64,000 bases of DNA, taken from Nymphaea colorata (Eukaryota > Streptophyta > Magnoliopsida > Nymphaeales > Nymphaeaceae). The stretch is from positions 1,758,001-1,822,000 of the forward strand of contig NC_045147.1 of the NCBI RefSeq assembly GCF_008831285.2. The letters are read 5' to 3'. Positions 23,101-35,301 of the stretch are shown here, piece by piece. Numbering within the stretch: position 1 is the first letter of the stretch; the number at the start of each line of letters is the position of its first letter. A program made the translations under genes and the position numbers. Under the pieces are notes generated by a model. The model made no database searches and was not told the DNA's origin. It was given only the letters and a program-made list of their open reading frames with translations.

Positions 23101-26100
23101 TGTTTCAAGGTTCATTTGGAAATGGTTTGATAATCTGATCCTGTCTCTTAATTGTGTTATTGTTGCAGATGTCTTCAACTTGAGTGTCTGTCCTTGAAGC
23201 GTACAAATGTATCACATGCCATGCTGAATTGTCCACAGTTGAAAAAACTGGACATAGCCTTCTGCAACAAACTCTCAGATGCTGGAATACGATCTGTTGC
23301 TACCTCGTGTCCTTTGTTGACATCCTTGAATATATCAAATTGTACTGCTGTTAGTGATGAAACATTAAGAGAAGTTGCTCTCTCCTGTCCAAATCTTCGT
23401 GTTCTTGATGCATCTTATTGCCCAAATATCTCTCTTGAGGTTTCTACTTTCTACTCCCCCCTTCCCCTTTTATTTTGTTTCTGTTGATTGTTTCTGACGC
23501 TTTAGTGATGTCTCTGGAAGTCTGTCAGACTGCCACTTTTGACAGATTTAAACCTGCATAACTGTGATGGCATTAATTCTGCTTCAATTGCTGCTTTGTC
23601 TTATTGCTACATGCTGGAGGTTGGTTGTATTCTGTTCATTTCTGTAGTGATGATTTAGATAGTTTACTTTCTCTTGTTTGTGGTATCTATTGTGCTCATC
23701 AGTAGATTCAAAACTAATATTTTAGGCATTGAAGCTTGACTGTTGCTGGTTGCTGACTTCTGTCAGTCTAGACCTGCCGCACTTACAGAACATCAGTCTT
23801 GTCCATTGTCGCAAGTATGTTTCTATGTTCTTAGTGACGTTCAGTACTTGCTATACAACAGTCACACTCAGATTGTCAGTGTGCTATCTACTCTTTCAGG
23901 TTTTTGGATTTAAACTTGCGGTGCCCTTCCCTTTCATCTGTCACTGTATCAAACTGTCCTGTGCTTAATCGGATCAGTATCACTTCAAACAATCTCCAGG
24001 TTTGGTTGTAGGACAAGACTGTTTGTCACCTGTTTGAGTTTATGCTGCTTGATTGCATTCTGAATCTCCCTTCTTGCAGAAATTGGTGCTGCAGAAGCAG
24101 GACAGTTTAACCTCTGTTCATTTACAATGTCAAAGATTGCAAGAGGTGGACCTTAGTGAGTGTGAGTCCCTGAAAAATACTATTTGTGATGTTTTTTCTG
24201 ATGGTGGCGGCTGCCCAATGCTCAAGTCATTGACTCTTGATAGCTGTGAGGTATGTCCTTTTTCCTAGTTGTAGTTTCAGTTATTGTGTTTATTCATCTG
24301 TTGTTGGGTTTATTCTTCTCATGTAATATAATTAACAATCTCTCTCTCAAGGCAAATTATCTACCTTACTTTTATATACTTGCCAGTTAGTGTAGGAGGT
24401 TACACGTTACTTGGATGTGGATGTTGGCATTTGTTTGAACTCTTCTTCAGAAGTGAAAAATATGTGAACTCAACGCAAACAAACACAGCTCAAAACTTGT
24501 GTTGAACCTCAAATTGCAAAAAGGAGAATGGTAATGGATGTTTGTAACTAGAGCGAGTAGAGAGTCGATGCAAATAGGTGATGATACATAGAAGTTGATC
24601 AATAAGAGATCCAGAATTTTATTTCAAAATTTGTTTATTGATGTAGTTAACATTATCAATTGATCTGCTCTTGAATATTGACAAGAAGACTACAAGATGC
24701 TTGGATTCAGAAGAGGAAAACTTATAAAGTTTTGGCTAGTTTTAACTGAAAGCTTGTCTGTGCAGAAATGGTCAATGTGATCAATGTCTTAACATAAACA
24801 AGTAAACAACTTCAATATGCATGATTTTTTTTTTTTTTTTTGTGAGATTAAAACACTTTTAATGATACCATGGCTTTGGTTGCTGTTTTGCTGAACAAAT
24901 TCTTCCATGCATGTTGGTTGGTTAATAAGAAGGGAAAGTATGTGATCCTAAGAACTTACTGAAATTATGGACAGATTCGTGCTTTTAGTTTTGATTATGG
25001 TAAGTGGATGTATTTGTTCCCTGCTTGATTTAGCAGGTTTCCTGAACTAGAAATGGCTTTGCAATTAAGTCCTTTTCTAATTTGATATGATTGATTGTCA
25101 TTTCTCACGTTTTCTAGAATCATGTTTCTATGAGTTCTCCTCTTGAACTCTTTCAGTTCAGCTACAGGTGCAGTTTGACAATGGAAATTCTTCCATAGTG
25201 TATGTCATAATTTTTTTTTCTTTGTTAACCAGAGCTTGACAAAGGTTGGATTGAACTGCACCTCATTAGTTACCCTTTCGCTAGTTGGTTGTCGTGGCAT
25301 GAAAAGCCTTGAACTTGGATGTCCGAACCTTCAGGAAGTCTTTTTGGATGGTTGCGATCATCTTGAGGATGCATCTTTCTGCCCTGTAAGTTAACCTTGG
25401 TTCTTCCATTAATTGAAAGTATCTTCTTGTTTAGTGTAGCTGCATGTTGACATTCATCTATTTCGGTTAAATCACAAAAATACATCCTGAAGTTTACCAT
25501 TAACCTGATTTGCTCTAATGTCAGACTCTAATATTTTGTGTTGACTATCCCAATAATGTTGTGGCGCACCAATGATTAGTCTTTGATACACAACTCATAT
25601 CCATTTACCATGATAGAATTCTCTGGCAGCCTGTTTGAATTTTCAGTAATCTGAGATGGTTGTTTGTGCATGGGGATGTGTGAAGCACTTGAAAATGGAC
25701 CTTGTGGCTTATAAATGCCTGGTTTTCGCTTCCTTGAATGAAACATTGTTGATATATTTCTGATATGGCCTAGAACAGGGTTGTCTTCCACCACTGGTTG
25801 GTTTCAAAGTGTTATTTACAGAAAGGAATAAAAAGGGCTGACCAGTTGAGTCTTGATCTATTTGACATTTTGGTCAAAACTGGTTGATCAGCACAATGTT
25901 ATCTTTGTTCCTTTGATCTTGACCCTTGAGAGAAATCCCAAGCACGAAGTGCTGAACAAGGCTTCTTGAGGCTGACTCTAGCTGAAAAAATGAACTTTGG
26001 GTTTGTCAGCAGATTCTGATGTTATCATTATGTTGTTGTAACAAGCTTATTATTATGTTTTCTTGGTTATCGGTTTAGTTTAGGCCTGGGCATTGGGCCA

Positions 26101-29100
26101 GCCCGAAACCGGAGCCCAGGTCCATCTCGGTTAAAATAAAAAAATATTTTTTAAAATATAAAATAAAAATTTTGAATATAAAATATATTATTAATAATAT
26201 AATATATATTATTAATAAAATACAAATAATATTAAATAACTTACCAGCCGAATCGGCCCTGTCGGGCTGGCCCGATACATTATTGGGCCGGCCTAGGCCG
26301 GGTTTTTTGGGCTCAAACCTGGGCCCGATTGGGCCGGGTACTGGTTATCCGTCGGGTACTCGGATCGATGCCCAGGTACACTGGCCCGATGATCAGCCCT
26401 AGTTTAGTTGTTATCCTCTGTCAGTTGATGCAAGGTATCTGAATTATGTGGGAATTTATGAGTAAATTAATGTTCTTTGGAAATAAGTACCAAACAGTTC
26501 AGCAGCAACTGCAATGTGTACCTCTTTAGCATTGGGCCATTGGGGCCAACGTATGACTTCAATGACTTGTGCTTGAATTTATTTTTTGGATTTCTGGATC
26601 ATGAATTTTTTTCATCGTTTATATTTTGGTCCTTGTAGGTTGGGCTCAGATCACTTAATCTTGGCATATGTCCAAAGTTGAGTACACTTAGACTTGACGC
26701 ATCACAAATGACAATATTGGAGTTGAAGGGGTGTGGTGTGCTTTCTCAAGCAGCAATAAATTGTCCTAGTTTGGTATCTCTCGATGCATCATTTTGCAGG
26801 TAAGACATAAGCATCATTTGTTTGCAGGTTGTATTCTCTGTTTCCAGCTTTGTCTGTTCCTTTTAGATAGATACAAGCATGTTCACACGCACATGGACAT
26901 ACCTGTCCTGATGAATGGCCTTATTTTGCAGCCAACTTCAGGATGATTGCCTCTCCGCCACAACTGCTTCCTGTCCAAACATCGAGTCCTTGGTCTTGAT
27001 GTCATGTCCATCTGTTGGTCCTGATGGGCTGTCTTCTTTGTGCCGTCTGCCGAATTTGACCCTGCTTGATTTGTCATACACATTCTTAACAAACTTGCAG
27101 CCTGTTTTTGAGAGTTGCACTCAGCTTAAGGTAACTTTTCTTGCATGCAAGGTGGTTGACTAAAATAAAGTTAATGAGGGACATTGACACAACATTTAAA
27201 ACGAAGAAAGTCATAGAAGACATAAAATATTATTATGAATCACATTAATCACTTAGTTCACCAGTTGCGCATAGCACCCCATGATGATAAATTGGAATTT
27301 TAGTATTTAAGGTTCCTTAAGAGCTGACATGTAAAATCACTAGTCTAATGAAAGTAAGTAGGAACTAAAATCTTTGCCATGTCTTTTAACGTACGTACAT
27401 AACATATTTATATATGTCCACACAGAATATACAGGCATATGCACACACGCATAGAAATATGTATCCATATAGAAGTAAAAAAAATGCAAGTGATTTGCTG
27501 CAGAATACAGAAATACAGAGAACACATAGTATATATATATGATATAGACACATACAGAGCTTCACATTTTAGAGAGGGATTGTATCTGCCAGTGCTTTGC
27601 TGCTCTCTGTGAGAGAAGGATAGAGAGAGAGAGAGAGAGAGAGTCAAAAAGCATTGGAGGACGATGTAGCTTTGAGTAAAGGAATTAAGGAAAAGACAAT
27701 TGCGAAAAGGGGTAATAAGTAAAAATTTCACACTTTGGAGGTCTAGAAGGTTAAATATTTAAGGAAGCCCATTTTGAGTATTAGTTGATCAGAGACTATT
27801 TGTTAACTAGTCTACCAAGTCGGTTGTGCAGTCCCCAAAGTGGGCCCAGCCGACTAAAAGATAGGGACTAGTCGGTGAACTAGCGCCTAGTGTGACTGGG
27901 CAACTAATCGGACTGACTACTATTTGAAAACTAAAATTTTGATGGCATTTTTCTCATATAATTTAGCTCCTGATACCAGATATATATTTTTCCCATTTCT
28001 GAAACATTAGTTTTCTTTATGCTAGCTTTTCTACCGAAGAAACCAATGTATGGTTGTCTTGGAAACTTCTGCATATAATTTCCTGATGCTGATCCATCTA
28101 CTGGGATTTTGGAGTATATGTCGACCCTTTTCACTTTTTTTTGAAGTAGCAGAACTTGTTTATAGCCCTTCCTTTTCTTGTTTCTACCGGTGAATTATGA
28201 ACTCATATTGTAGTGAAATAATGAATTTTGTGCATAGTTTTTTCATATTTGGTTGTTTATAAGTAAGCTTGAGATTGATATCTTGAATGTCATGCTTACG
28301 TTCAAGTCTGTTTTCCATTAAGGACATGAATATGCATTATGCATTGGCTAAGACTACAGAAACATGTGTTCACATTGAAGAGCTGTTTAGGGAATGTATT
28401 AATTGGTTATTGCTTTCTGAAAGGTCCTGAAGTTGCAAGCCTGCAAGTACCTTCTCGATTCCTCTTTGGATGCTCTTCATAAAGGAGGGGCTCTTCCAGC
28501 CCTTCGTGAGCTTGATTTGTCATATGGGAGCATCTGCCAGTCTGCCATTGAGGAACTTCTTGCTTCTTGTACCCATCTTACACACGTGAGTTTAAATGGG
28601 TGTGCAAACATGCATGATCTTGATTGGAGTTCTGGTGATCGCCAGTGTTTCCAGTTTGGAAATGTTGTTCAACCCTTTGATCTGCTACCTGGTTCGGTAA
28701 ATGTCACCGAGATAAATGAGGAGGAGCCTGACCGCTTGCTTCAGAATCTCAATTGTGTTGGTTGCCCAAATGTAAAGAGGGTTATCATTCCTCCATCTGC
28801 TCGCTGCTTTCATTTATCATCATTGAACCTTTCCCTGTCTGCTAATCTGAAGGAAGTGAACCTCGCATGTTACAGCCTCTGTTTCTTAAATTTGAGGTTA
28901 GCCTACTCTTCTTTTGTAATTTATAGATGATGTCTATGTATATTTAAACTTGTTAGTTATCGTGTTTAATCTATTTCTTGTTTTCTCATTCATTCAGCAA
29001 TTGCTGCTCACTGGAAAATTTGATCCTCAATTGCCCCCGGTTGACCAGTCTTTTGCTTCAGGTTGGGATCTCAGATACTATTAAGCACTAGACTTAGAAA

Positions 29101-30604
29101 GTCTGCTAAATTTGTTTGCTGGATAGCAGTTTATGATATAGCTGTGTCCACTGTTCTCTTTATTATATCACTAATTTGACAAAGATTAGCTTATCATGAG
29201 ATATTTATTGACTATACATCTTAATGACCTTTTCATATTTTGTACCTTTTTTTGAGTATCATGAAGGTTTTTTCTCCAAACGGTTTGCAAGAGGTGTGTA
29301 AGTAATTAGTGTTATTAATAAATCATTATTTCTTGTGGTGATTTGGGACAATGATTGTGCAGTCCTGTGGGATTGAAGAGCAAGTTGTTGAAGATGCAAT
29401 ATTGCACTGCAATATGTTAGAAACACTAGATGTTCGATTTTGTCCCAAGGTATCAATTCCTCGTGACTTTTCTGTTCATCATTCATTTAATCCTTTTACT
29501 TCTTAACTACGTGATACTTTGTCCTCTATATGCATTAGTGCCTGAAATCTGTAGAATATGGGTTCGATAAGGGGCTTACTGCTTTGACAGGCTTGATCTT
29601 CTAACAAGGCCAGTTGAAGGGCGTTTGTTCAACTTTTGTCTTATATATGCCTCCTTAGATTCGTAGGTCAGGTTTGTGAAACATGAGTTTTATTATTGAA
29701 CTGCTTTATGAAAAACACTTTTTTTTCCCACAAAAGTAAAAAACAATAGGTGGAACTTTGATGTTACCTATGAGGTTGCAGAAAGGAAGTCCTTGGTGCT
29801 TTTTAAGTGTACCACTAGTTGTACACAATATCTTATAGGATGTACTTAGAACCTGATATGAGACTGATACACCCCCTATCACTCTAGCGAAGGCAATTTA
29901 ATGTTGTTTTTCTCTATGTATGAATCAAAATGGATTTTATAATAAAAAAGGTCAGGAACATTCTTTATTTTTCTTGGACAAAGCTTCTTTTCAATCGAAC
30001 AACCATTTTTAATGTCCCTGAAATGGCATGACAGGACACTGTAGTTGTTTGTATCAAAGCGACTTTTATTTATATATGCAGACTTGGTATCTCCTCATAA
30101 TTGTCCAACATAATAACACTATATTATTCACATATGCCATTGGATGATCAATTCTCTTTCGTTGATGGAGAACATGTTACTACTGGCTTACACATGCTTC
30201 CTTTTTTGGTGGGAAGCATACGGCCACTCACTATTTTTTTCTTGATCAACATGCAAAGTGCCTCTTCTGTCTCGTCCAAAGTCTCTAGTTGGAATTTTCC
30301 CAAGTCAATTATTGTTGAAAAAATTCACCACATTCAACATGTTTATGTATCATACTGCCAGAGAATTGTGGTTCACTAGTAAATCGAGTGCAGGTGGTTC
30401 TGTCTGTTGCCATGCTTTCATTCGTCTTGCAGTTCCTTGTATCCGAAAGTAAATCTTATCATAAACATGTTTTATAATATCTATTATTTATTTCTTAGCA
30501 GAATTTTTTGTACACTTTTTTCTCTTTTGCAGATAACTGGTGCAGGGAACCTTCGAATGGTTTGCCCTAGTTTGAAGCGTCTCTTCAGCAGTTCGTGCAT
30601 GTGA
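14197..30604 (+). CDS. FBL15: F-box/LRR-repeat protein 15-like (FBL15/SLOMO orthologue), 17 coding exons
   Basis: Probable substrate receptor of an SCF (SKP1-CUL1-F-box) ubiquitin ligase; in Arabidopsis, FBL15/SLOW MOTION (At4g33210) is linked to auxin homeostasis and the timing of organ initiation. Coding exons: 14197-14804, 21540-21807, 22367-22499, 22636-22735, 22850-23047, 23169-23439, 23521-23619, 23726-23814, 23900-23999, 24080-24250, 25233-25385, 26639-26799, 26932-27130, 28424-28896, 28998-29061, 29363-29449, 30533-30604. They total 3246 nt, giving 1081 aa and a TGA stop; all 16 introns are GT-AG and every phase matches. Residues 1-280 are Ser/Glu-rich. The F-box is at about 283-325 (MDLTDDLLHM joined across intron 2 to VFSFLDHIHLCHAARVCRQW). 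Cys-rich LRRs (LxxLxLxxC) run from about 345 to the end, which reads CPSLKRLFSSSCM. An in-frame TGA at about 14152 lies upstream of the start. The MTIWCCLCF-like N-terminus I associate with some relatives was not found. Confidence 0.93.
15245..16012 (-). mobile_element. CGTATCG-family hAT element, copy 3 (degenerate, inverted)
   Basis: Lies in FBL15 intron 1. Its right end, reverse-complemented, contains GTATCGTAGCGCATATCAG, then a GTCGACCCGACCTATA block and an AATTTATTTTTTAATT tract. These match in order the left end of the copy at 16091. Its left end, reverse-complemented, matches that copy's right end (TATAGGTTTxTTCxACxTAT). It therefore lies in the opposite orientation. No target duplication was found. 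Confidence 0.6.
16091..16831 (+). mobile_element. Non-autonomous hAT element (CGTATCG family), copy 1, with 8-bp target duplication
   Basis: A 741-bp element in FBL15 intron 1, flanked by a perfect 8-bp direct repeat, CTGTAAAG (16083-16090 and 16832-16839). Its ends are inverted: CAATGTTAT at the left and ATAACATTA at the right (reverse complement TAATGTTAT). An 8-bp duplication with CAxTGTT-type ends is typical of hAT transposons. Inside, both ends are rich in CGTATCG and CGATACG units, including TATCGTACGATA palindromes. The middle is AT-rich with no coding sequence. It matches 17320-17730 from its left end to about 16515, so it looks like an internal-deletion derivative of the longer copy. 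The overlapping frames at 16631-16896 arise from the palindromic repeats. Confidence 0.88.
17800..18620 (-). pseudogene. hAT transposase C-terminal remnant
   Basis: Read on the minus strand, blocks appear in the right order for a plant hAT transposase. An AYYLNLAIRYLPTFKKDR-like piece lies at about 18540-18595, matching the family's AAYYLNP segment. An INKYKRDTAIRCR-like piece lies near 18430, matching xxYxxAxGxFGxxxAIRxR. WWSRFGLDCLELKKLTIRNL with SQTCSTTACERNWSVF, the hAT dimerisation (hATC) core, lies at about 18180-18290. LEHKRLNDLVFVCYNMKLRQ lies at about 18095-18160 and is followed on the minus strand by a GTAAGT donor. A DNFDVLDSWVEE tail lies at about 17900-17945. Stops and frameshifts break the frame, and the BED finger and catalytic N-terminal half are missing. 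Confidence 0.8.
19186..19243 (+). repeat. Long G-runs with C interruptions
   Basis: About 55 bases of almost pure G broken by single Cs, inside hAT copy 2 and on the sense strand of FBL15 intron 1. It is G-quadruplex-prone. Exact run lengths may be affected by sequencing or assembly error. Confidence 0.85.
19431..21539 (+). other. Remainder of FBL15 intron 1
   Basis: AT-rich intron sequence with no supported gene apart from the G-rich tracts at 19890-19913 and 20069-20101. Short apparent frames (20605-20820, and 20845-21111 on the minus strand) show no recognisable domain. The intron ends in a normal pyrimidine-rich CTAG acceptor at 21539. Confidence 0.7.
20069..20101 (+). repeat. G-quadruplex-like tract in FBL15 intron 1
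   Basis: Six runs of four to five G separated by one to four bases (GGGGG-TT-GGGG-T-GGGG-TGGT-GGGGG-T-GGGG), on the transcribed-sense strand. A shorter relative (GGGGGTTGGGTGGGGGGGG) lies at about 19894-19912. Confidence 0.7.
21851..22304. mobile_element. Small TIR element filling FBL15 intron 2
   Basis: 454 bp with inverted ends: CATTGTCA at 21851 and TGACAATG ending at 22304. Similarity continues inward (ATAAGTCATGATAT against ATAATTCATAAATAT in reverse complement). The middle is AT-rich, with GAGAAAAAC and GGAGAAAACCTC blocks. Flanks GCCTATAT and CCTTATAC resemble each other but are not a perfect duplication. It takes up most of the 559-bp intron 2. It is probably a non-autonomous hAT-like element. 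Its right block, reverse-complemented, resembles the GGCGAGGTTTTTCTCGAGT sequence near 18812 in hAT copy 2. Confidence 0.5.
26081..26401. mobile_element. Non-autonomous hAT-like MITE with 8-bp target duplication in an FBL15 intron
   Basis: 321 bp in intron 11 (25386-26638), flanked by a perfect 8-bp direct repeat, GTTTAGTT (26073-26080 and 26402-26409). The ends are inverted: TAGGCCTGGGCATTGGGCC at the left, and at the right the reverse complement TAGGGCTGATCATCGGGCC. The core is AT-rich, flanked by GGCCCGA-rich arms that could fold into a hairpin. There is no coding capacity. The 8-bp duplication and TAGGGCTGGGCA-like ends fit hAT-type MITEs seen widely in plants. Confidence 0.85.
27621..27642. 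repeat. (GA)n microsatellite in FBL15 intron 13
   Basis: About eleven GA units, with related GA-rich DNA just upstream. Confidence 0.9.
27740..27915. repeat. GACTAGTCGG-rich repeat in FBL15 intron 13
   Basis: A small block with several inverted and direct ACTAGTCGG/CCGACTA units and a GACTATTTG...CTACTATTTG pair near its ends. It may be a small transposon remnant. No target duplication is seen and the superfamily is unclear. Confidence 0.3.
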
Positions 30605-33600
30605 TCATGATTTTTGATTCCTGTTGAGTTGATCTTGTCCTAATTATGGACTCAAATATTATGGTCTTAACACCGTCTTCCATCCCACTGTAGGTCTGGG
30701 GTGTTCGAGTTTATTTCTGAGGGGTTTGACTATGTCCTCTGCTTGTTCACCGTTTTTGTGTGCATTGCCGTGTAAGCTTAAAAAAGCACTCGTCTTGTAA
30801 TATCTGAACATTTATGTTATTGCTTTATCAGCTGCTGAATCTGTTGTGCGATAATCAGTAGTAACGGTAGCGTGGGGAACTGTCTACTGGGCGTACCTGC
30901 GTTGTCAAAAGATGCAGGTAGGACTGCCGAAACGAGCACGTCGGACATGCACGCGTGTTGTCCTTGCTATTCATGAGTATTTGATGGTAAAAGAATATAA
31001 GCTTTTCATGACTGTTAGAAAAGATACTTTGTGCTTTATTTTACCCCGGGCTTTAACAAACCTAAGTTCATTTGTTGATTAAAGACAAACTATTCCAAGG
31101 GATTAGTTCACTTCTCATGGTGATTTTGATATTTTACTCGATTCCTTGATAGTATATTTTGCATCATTTGGTAGGAGTTCAGCAATATCTGATGTAGTGT
31201 TTCTTCTTTATGTTTTTATAATAATATGGAACTCATTGTCGTCAGAAGTTTAGGTGCGCTTGGTAAGCCTTGTAAATGTGCCTGATCTGGCTTGAGATGC
31301 CATTCTTCGTTATAGCAGATATGGTTCCTAACGGATGTTACATGTATTTAGGTGTCCTATAGTTTGATCTGTCTGCATCCTAATCTTTGAGTTGTTTTCT
31401 ACTTGCTTTTCAAAATATTTTTTGGAAGGTGAATAGCTCCTTTTCCATTTATTTAGCTGTTGGGTTAATCCAAAGGTATTCGTGAATTTTTTATTAACAA
31501 TGTAAACTGGGTCGAATCGAATTTTGTTTGAGCCGTGAAGGTTAAGGGGATGACAGGGTTTGTGTCTGTGAGTTGGGACTTTACACTATGAAGTGATTGT
31601 AGGCATGACATGTCAAACTAGTGTTTTTTAGTCCCTTGCAATGTAGGCATGGCATGTTAATCTAGTGTTTTTTGTCACCTTGTTTAATTGAATGACCCCC
31701 ACAACAAATAGCTTTGGAATTGTTTCCATAATGACCAAACTTTAGGCGTGCTTTTTAAAGTTTTCTTTAATTAAATTTGTAAATATTCAAGATGTTCAGA
31801 CTTCATCGTGGACGACTTTGGTCATGGTCACTTTAAACAAGCAACATTTTATCGCTTGTCTCAGTTTTAAAGTATAATTTTGCTTGGTCATGTCAGCTGG
31901 TTGAATTCTATGGCAATAAGATGCCAACATTTGGAGTGCAAAAGCTACCACATTAACGAGCGATCAAAGAATTGAAGTGATGGTTTGGTAAAAGTAGCTG
32001 TTCACTGGTATGTTTATAGCAGACTTTTTTCTATGCCTGTGGTATAATTTTCCAACCATCTTCCCCATGCTCCTTTGTAGGTCTGCAACAATAAATTGTT
32101 GCCAGCTTGGCACTTGTCTAGTTTGTTCCATAGGATGCGAGGGATGATCCTGCAATGACTCTTCGCAGTCCAGCCAAGCTGGTCTGATGGTAGGTTCACC
32201 GAGTTACAGTGTGGGTGCTAACCAAATTCTTCCCGTCCTGGTTCCAAGTTGCCCCAAGTTGTGCCAGTGATAACGTGGATTTTAATGGCCCTCTTTGTCA
32301 TAAAAGTCGGCGATAATCTTTTACGGTCATAGCTCTTGGCATGTTTACCTTGTGTATACCACTCTCAATCTATCAATTATGTAAACTCCTCCTGTATATG
32401 ATGACAATGCCTTTGCTATCAATTATGTAGACTGTTATTGTATATGTGATAATACCTTTTCATCCTCAGTAACATGAGATCTACATAGTTTCTCATATAA
32501 GTTTCTTTCTTTTTAGTAATATTTGCTCACCCATGACATGCTCTTAATACCTGTTGGCAAATCCAAGACTTGATCTCTTCGACAGATTTTGCACTTTGTT
32601 GAAAGTCAAGGCTTTAGTAATGGTTATATGATATTGTCGCGCATGGAATCTAATTGTAAATATAACTATAGTAAGACTTCTCGATTCATGGAAATAGGGA
32701 GGGATTTTGGCCACCGACGTAGGCTCCTACTCGAATGTGTGGCTTCTTGGTGTCTTAGCTTTTTATATGGTATTGGTGCCCATTTTCTTTCGTGAAGCAA
32801 TCAACTTTAATTGTGGCATTTTGTTAATCATGTCCTATGTAACTATCAATAACTGTAGCTCACCGAAGTGAAGAAAATGGAGATTGTCAACCTCATAAGA
32901 TCTCGAATCCTTGTGTACAATCGAGATTGATTATGAAAACCGCATTCATTCCTTGTGTATATGAACATTATCCTCAAGCATTTTTAAAAAAAATTTTGGC
33001 ATCATCTGTTCAACATATTTTACATGGTACCAAAGCAACAATGGTTTTGAACCTAGTCTTCCTTCTTCATCAGTCATTTTCAATTCAAAATATACAATTC
33101 CTCAAACACCTAGGTCATCTAATGCTTGGAATTTGAGCTGCACATAGGCTAGCTTTGCCCAAGCCTCGCTTGTTTGAATTTGGATTGACCTTGGTAGGCT
33201 GAACAGAGCGAGACCTGAGCTCAAGCAAGCATGTCCTAGAAGAAATGAGCCGAATTAACTTGACTTGTTAGAAGGAGTATGTCAGTTACTTGACCCAGCC
33301 TAGTCCATCTCTAGTTGCTAATGATTATTGGTTAATGTAGTTTCTCATTACATCATGTTTATAAAAATTTAGACAAATTTATTTTGATATTGCTTAAACT
33401 TTCTCAAACAAAAAATTTAGTTGGAAGTCAAGAAACATATCCTACCCATTTGCCTAGGTTGGGTCTTGGATCTTTCACTGAGTTTAGTGTTTACATTTTA
33501 GACACTGAGCTCAGGTCAGCCAGAACAGATCAGTCCTAAAAAGGAGCTTGGGCCGTAAACTCAAAAATGTACTATCCTATTGGTAGTTGTTTTCAATCTA

Positions 33601-33700
33601 TGTCGCCTAATTTTTTGCATCATTTGGATCACCCAAGAGCTATCCTGGTTTCTTTTCCTTTTAGGGTGGCAACCGCTCTACTTGGAAGTGAAGGCATAGA
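30605..33700. other. FBL15 3' flank and intergenic DNA
   Basis: The first 200-300 bp are likely the 3' UTR. Beyond that no gene is supported. Two local imperfect duplications stand out: a unit of about 44 bp at about 31600-31680 (TGTAGGCATGACATGT, then AACTAGTGTTTTTT), and one of about 50 bp at about 32368-32460 (ATCAATTATGTAAACT). Near 32175-32255 there is a pair of sequences like RNA polymerase III A and B boxes, which could be a SINE relic; this is not secure. Confidence 0.55.
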
Positions 33701-34394
33701 GTAGCTCCCTAGCAAAGAAACAGTTTCGCTTTTGTTAATGGCTCTCGCGGTGTCATTTCAATTACAGGGCTATGTCTTGGCTCATCATTATTCTCTCTAA
33801 AGTAATTGCACACATCATGATCTACGCTAATGAAGTATGTACGATACGGACCAACCTTGAAGAACATTTCCTTACGGTAATTGTCAAATTTATTAAGAAG
33901 CATGTACCTAGTTTGCCTGAAGAGCAAACCACTCTTGCTATTTATTTTACTACACCAAGCTCATATTATGATGCATTGAGTTCTCATTTTCTTATATGCA
34001 GCTGCAATTGCAGAGCACTTAAGAAAGTGGCTTGGTAACAAAAAACTAAAAATCTCTATCAATTTGTTTTGGGCCTTAACAAGTCAATTGCAGCCAAATT
34101 CGGACCATCAAACCTCTTTTGAATCTCAACAAGGTATACCCTGCCCAGAGTAACCCATGTAATCAATAGACTCAACTTTTCAGCAATGAACCACGACACA
34201 ATTTTCTCGTCTAAAATGTAAGTGCTGTGGCTTACTTGGTCATCTGAAAGCTCATTCTCGTGTCCTTCATGGCTACCTTCAGAACAATTAGAAATCCAAC
34301 GAGAATCTCTCTCAAACTCTGCCCTGCCTAACTTGAAGTTCAATAACCTGGTCAATTCCAAAAAATGCAACGGTTGCAACGTTGAATTATATCC

Positions 34395-34475
34395 TCACAC
34401 CAGAGGCAGAGCCAGAAAATTCTATCTAAGGGATATTAAGTATAAAATTTTAAAATTTTAAGAGCACCAATATGC
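34395..34475. repeat. GGCTCCGCC-ended repeat, copy C (fragment)
   Basis: CAGAGGCAGAGCCAGAAAAT followed by AT-rich DNA. It matches the left ends of copies D and E; the right end is missing or decayed. Confidence 0.4.
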
Positions 34476-35301
34476 AAATGAGAAAAAAATACCCTAGGTA
34501 GAACCCTTTAACGTCACATAAAATCTCTGACATTCTGCCATTGACAAGAACTTCAGGGCACTGAAGAATGCATAACTCATGGTCTTCTACATCAACATTG
34601 AGGAATATGGACGCTTTCAACAAAGTAAAGGCTGATTGCCATGAATCCAAATGATCCAATCATAAGCTTTGCAAGCTCTATCGTAAGACAAATTAACGCT
34701 TGTATCTACGTTAGAATTCAAAACAAAGATATGAAACAATGAACTGCTGATTCTAAGGGACATGATAGATTTCCATATCCTACTAATAAGGAAGATAAAG
34801 ATAGGATAATGGTAACAACTCCTACTGTATAAGTTGGCAGGATAAGATATAGTATTAAAGATAAGGAATCTAGAGGCATGGGAAACTATTGTCCAGATAA
34901 AGAAACCATTGTGATGAAGGAAGAAAATAGCAAATAAGGAAAGTCATTTCTATTGCAAAGCTTCTTCTCTGTAAATCTATCACAAAATTATAGTTTGTTG
35001 AGCACATCATCTCACGATATGCATGTAAAGTTATATAGTAAAGTATTCGCCATTCAATGAAATTACCAACACGAGCCTTAGTGTTGTAAACTTAAGTTCA
35101 AATTGAGTTGAATCACATAACTCTTATGCTATTCTTTTTCTTAATTTTTTCAATTTTCTTTGATGTTATTAAACCCAATGGCCTCCTCTACCGTCACTTT
35201 TAACCTTCCAATCTCAATGTTTCCAACTTTTTTTTAAAAAAAAAAAAAGAAACAGTACTAAGACTTTTTTTTTGGGTGGAAAACACAAATGGTAATTCAT
35301 T

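Noticed and set aside
32175-32255. A-box and B-box-like pair suggesting a tRNA gene or tRNA-derived SINE
   Set aside because: No cloverleaf can be drawn, the spacing is long, and no tail or target duplication is seen.
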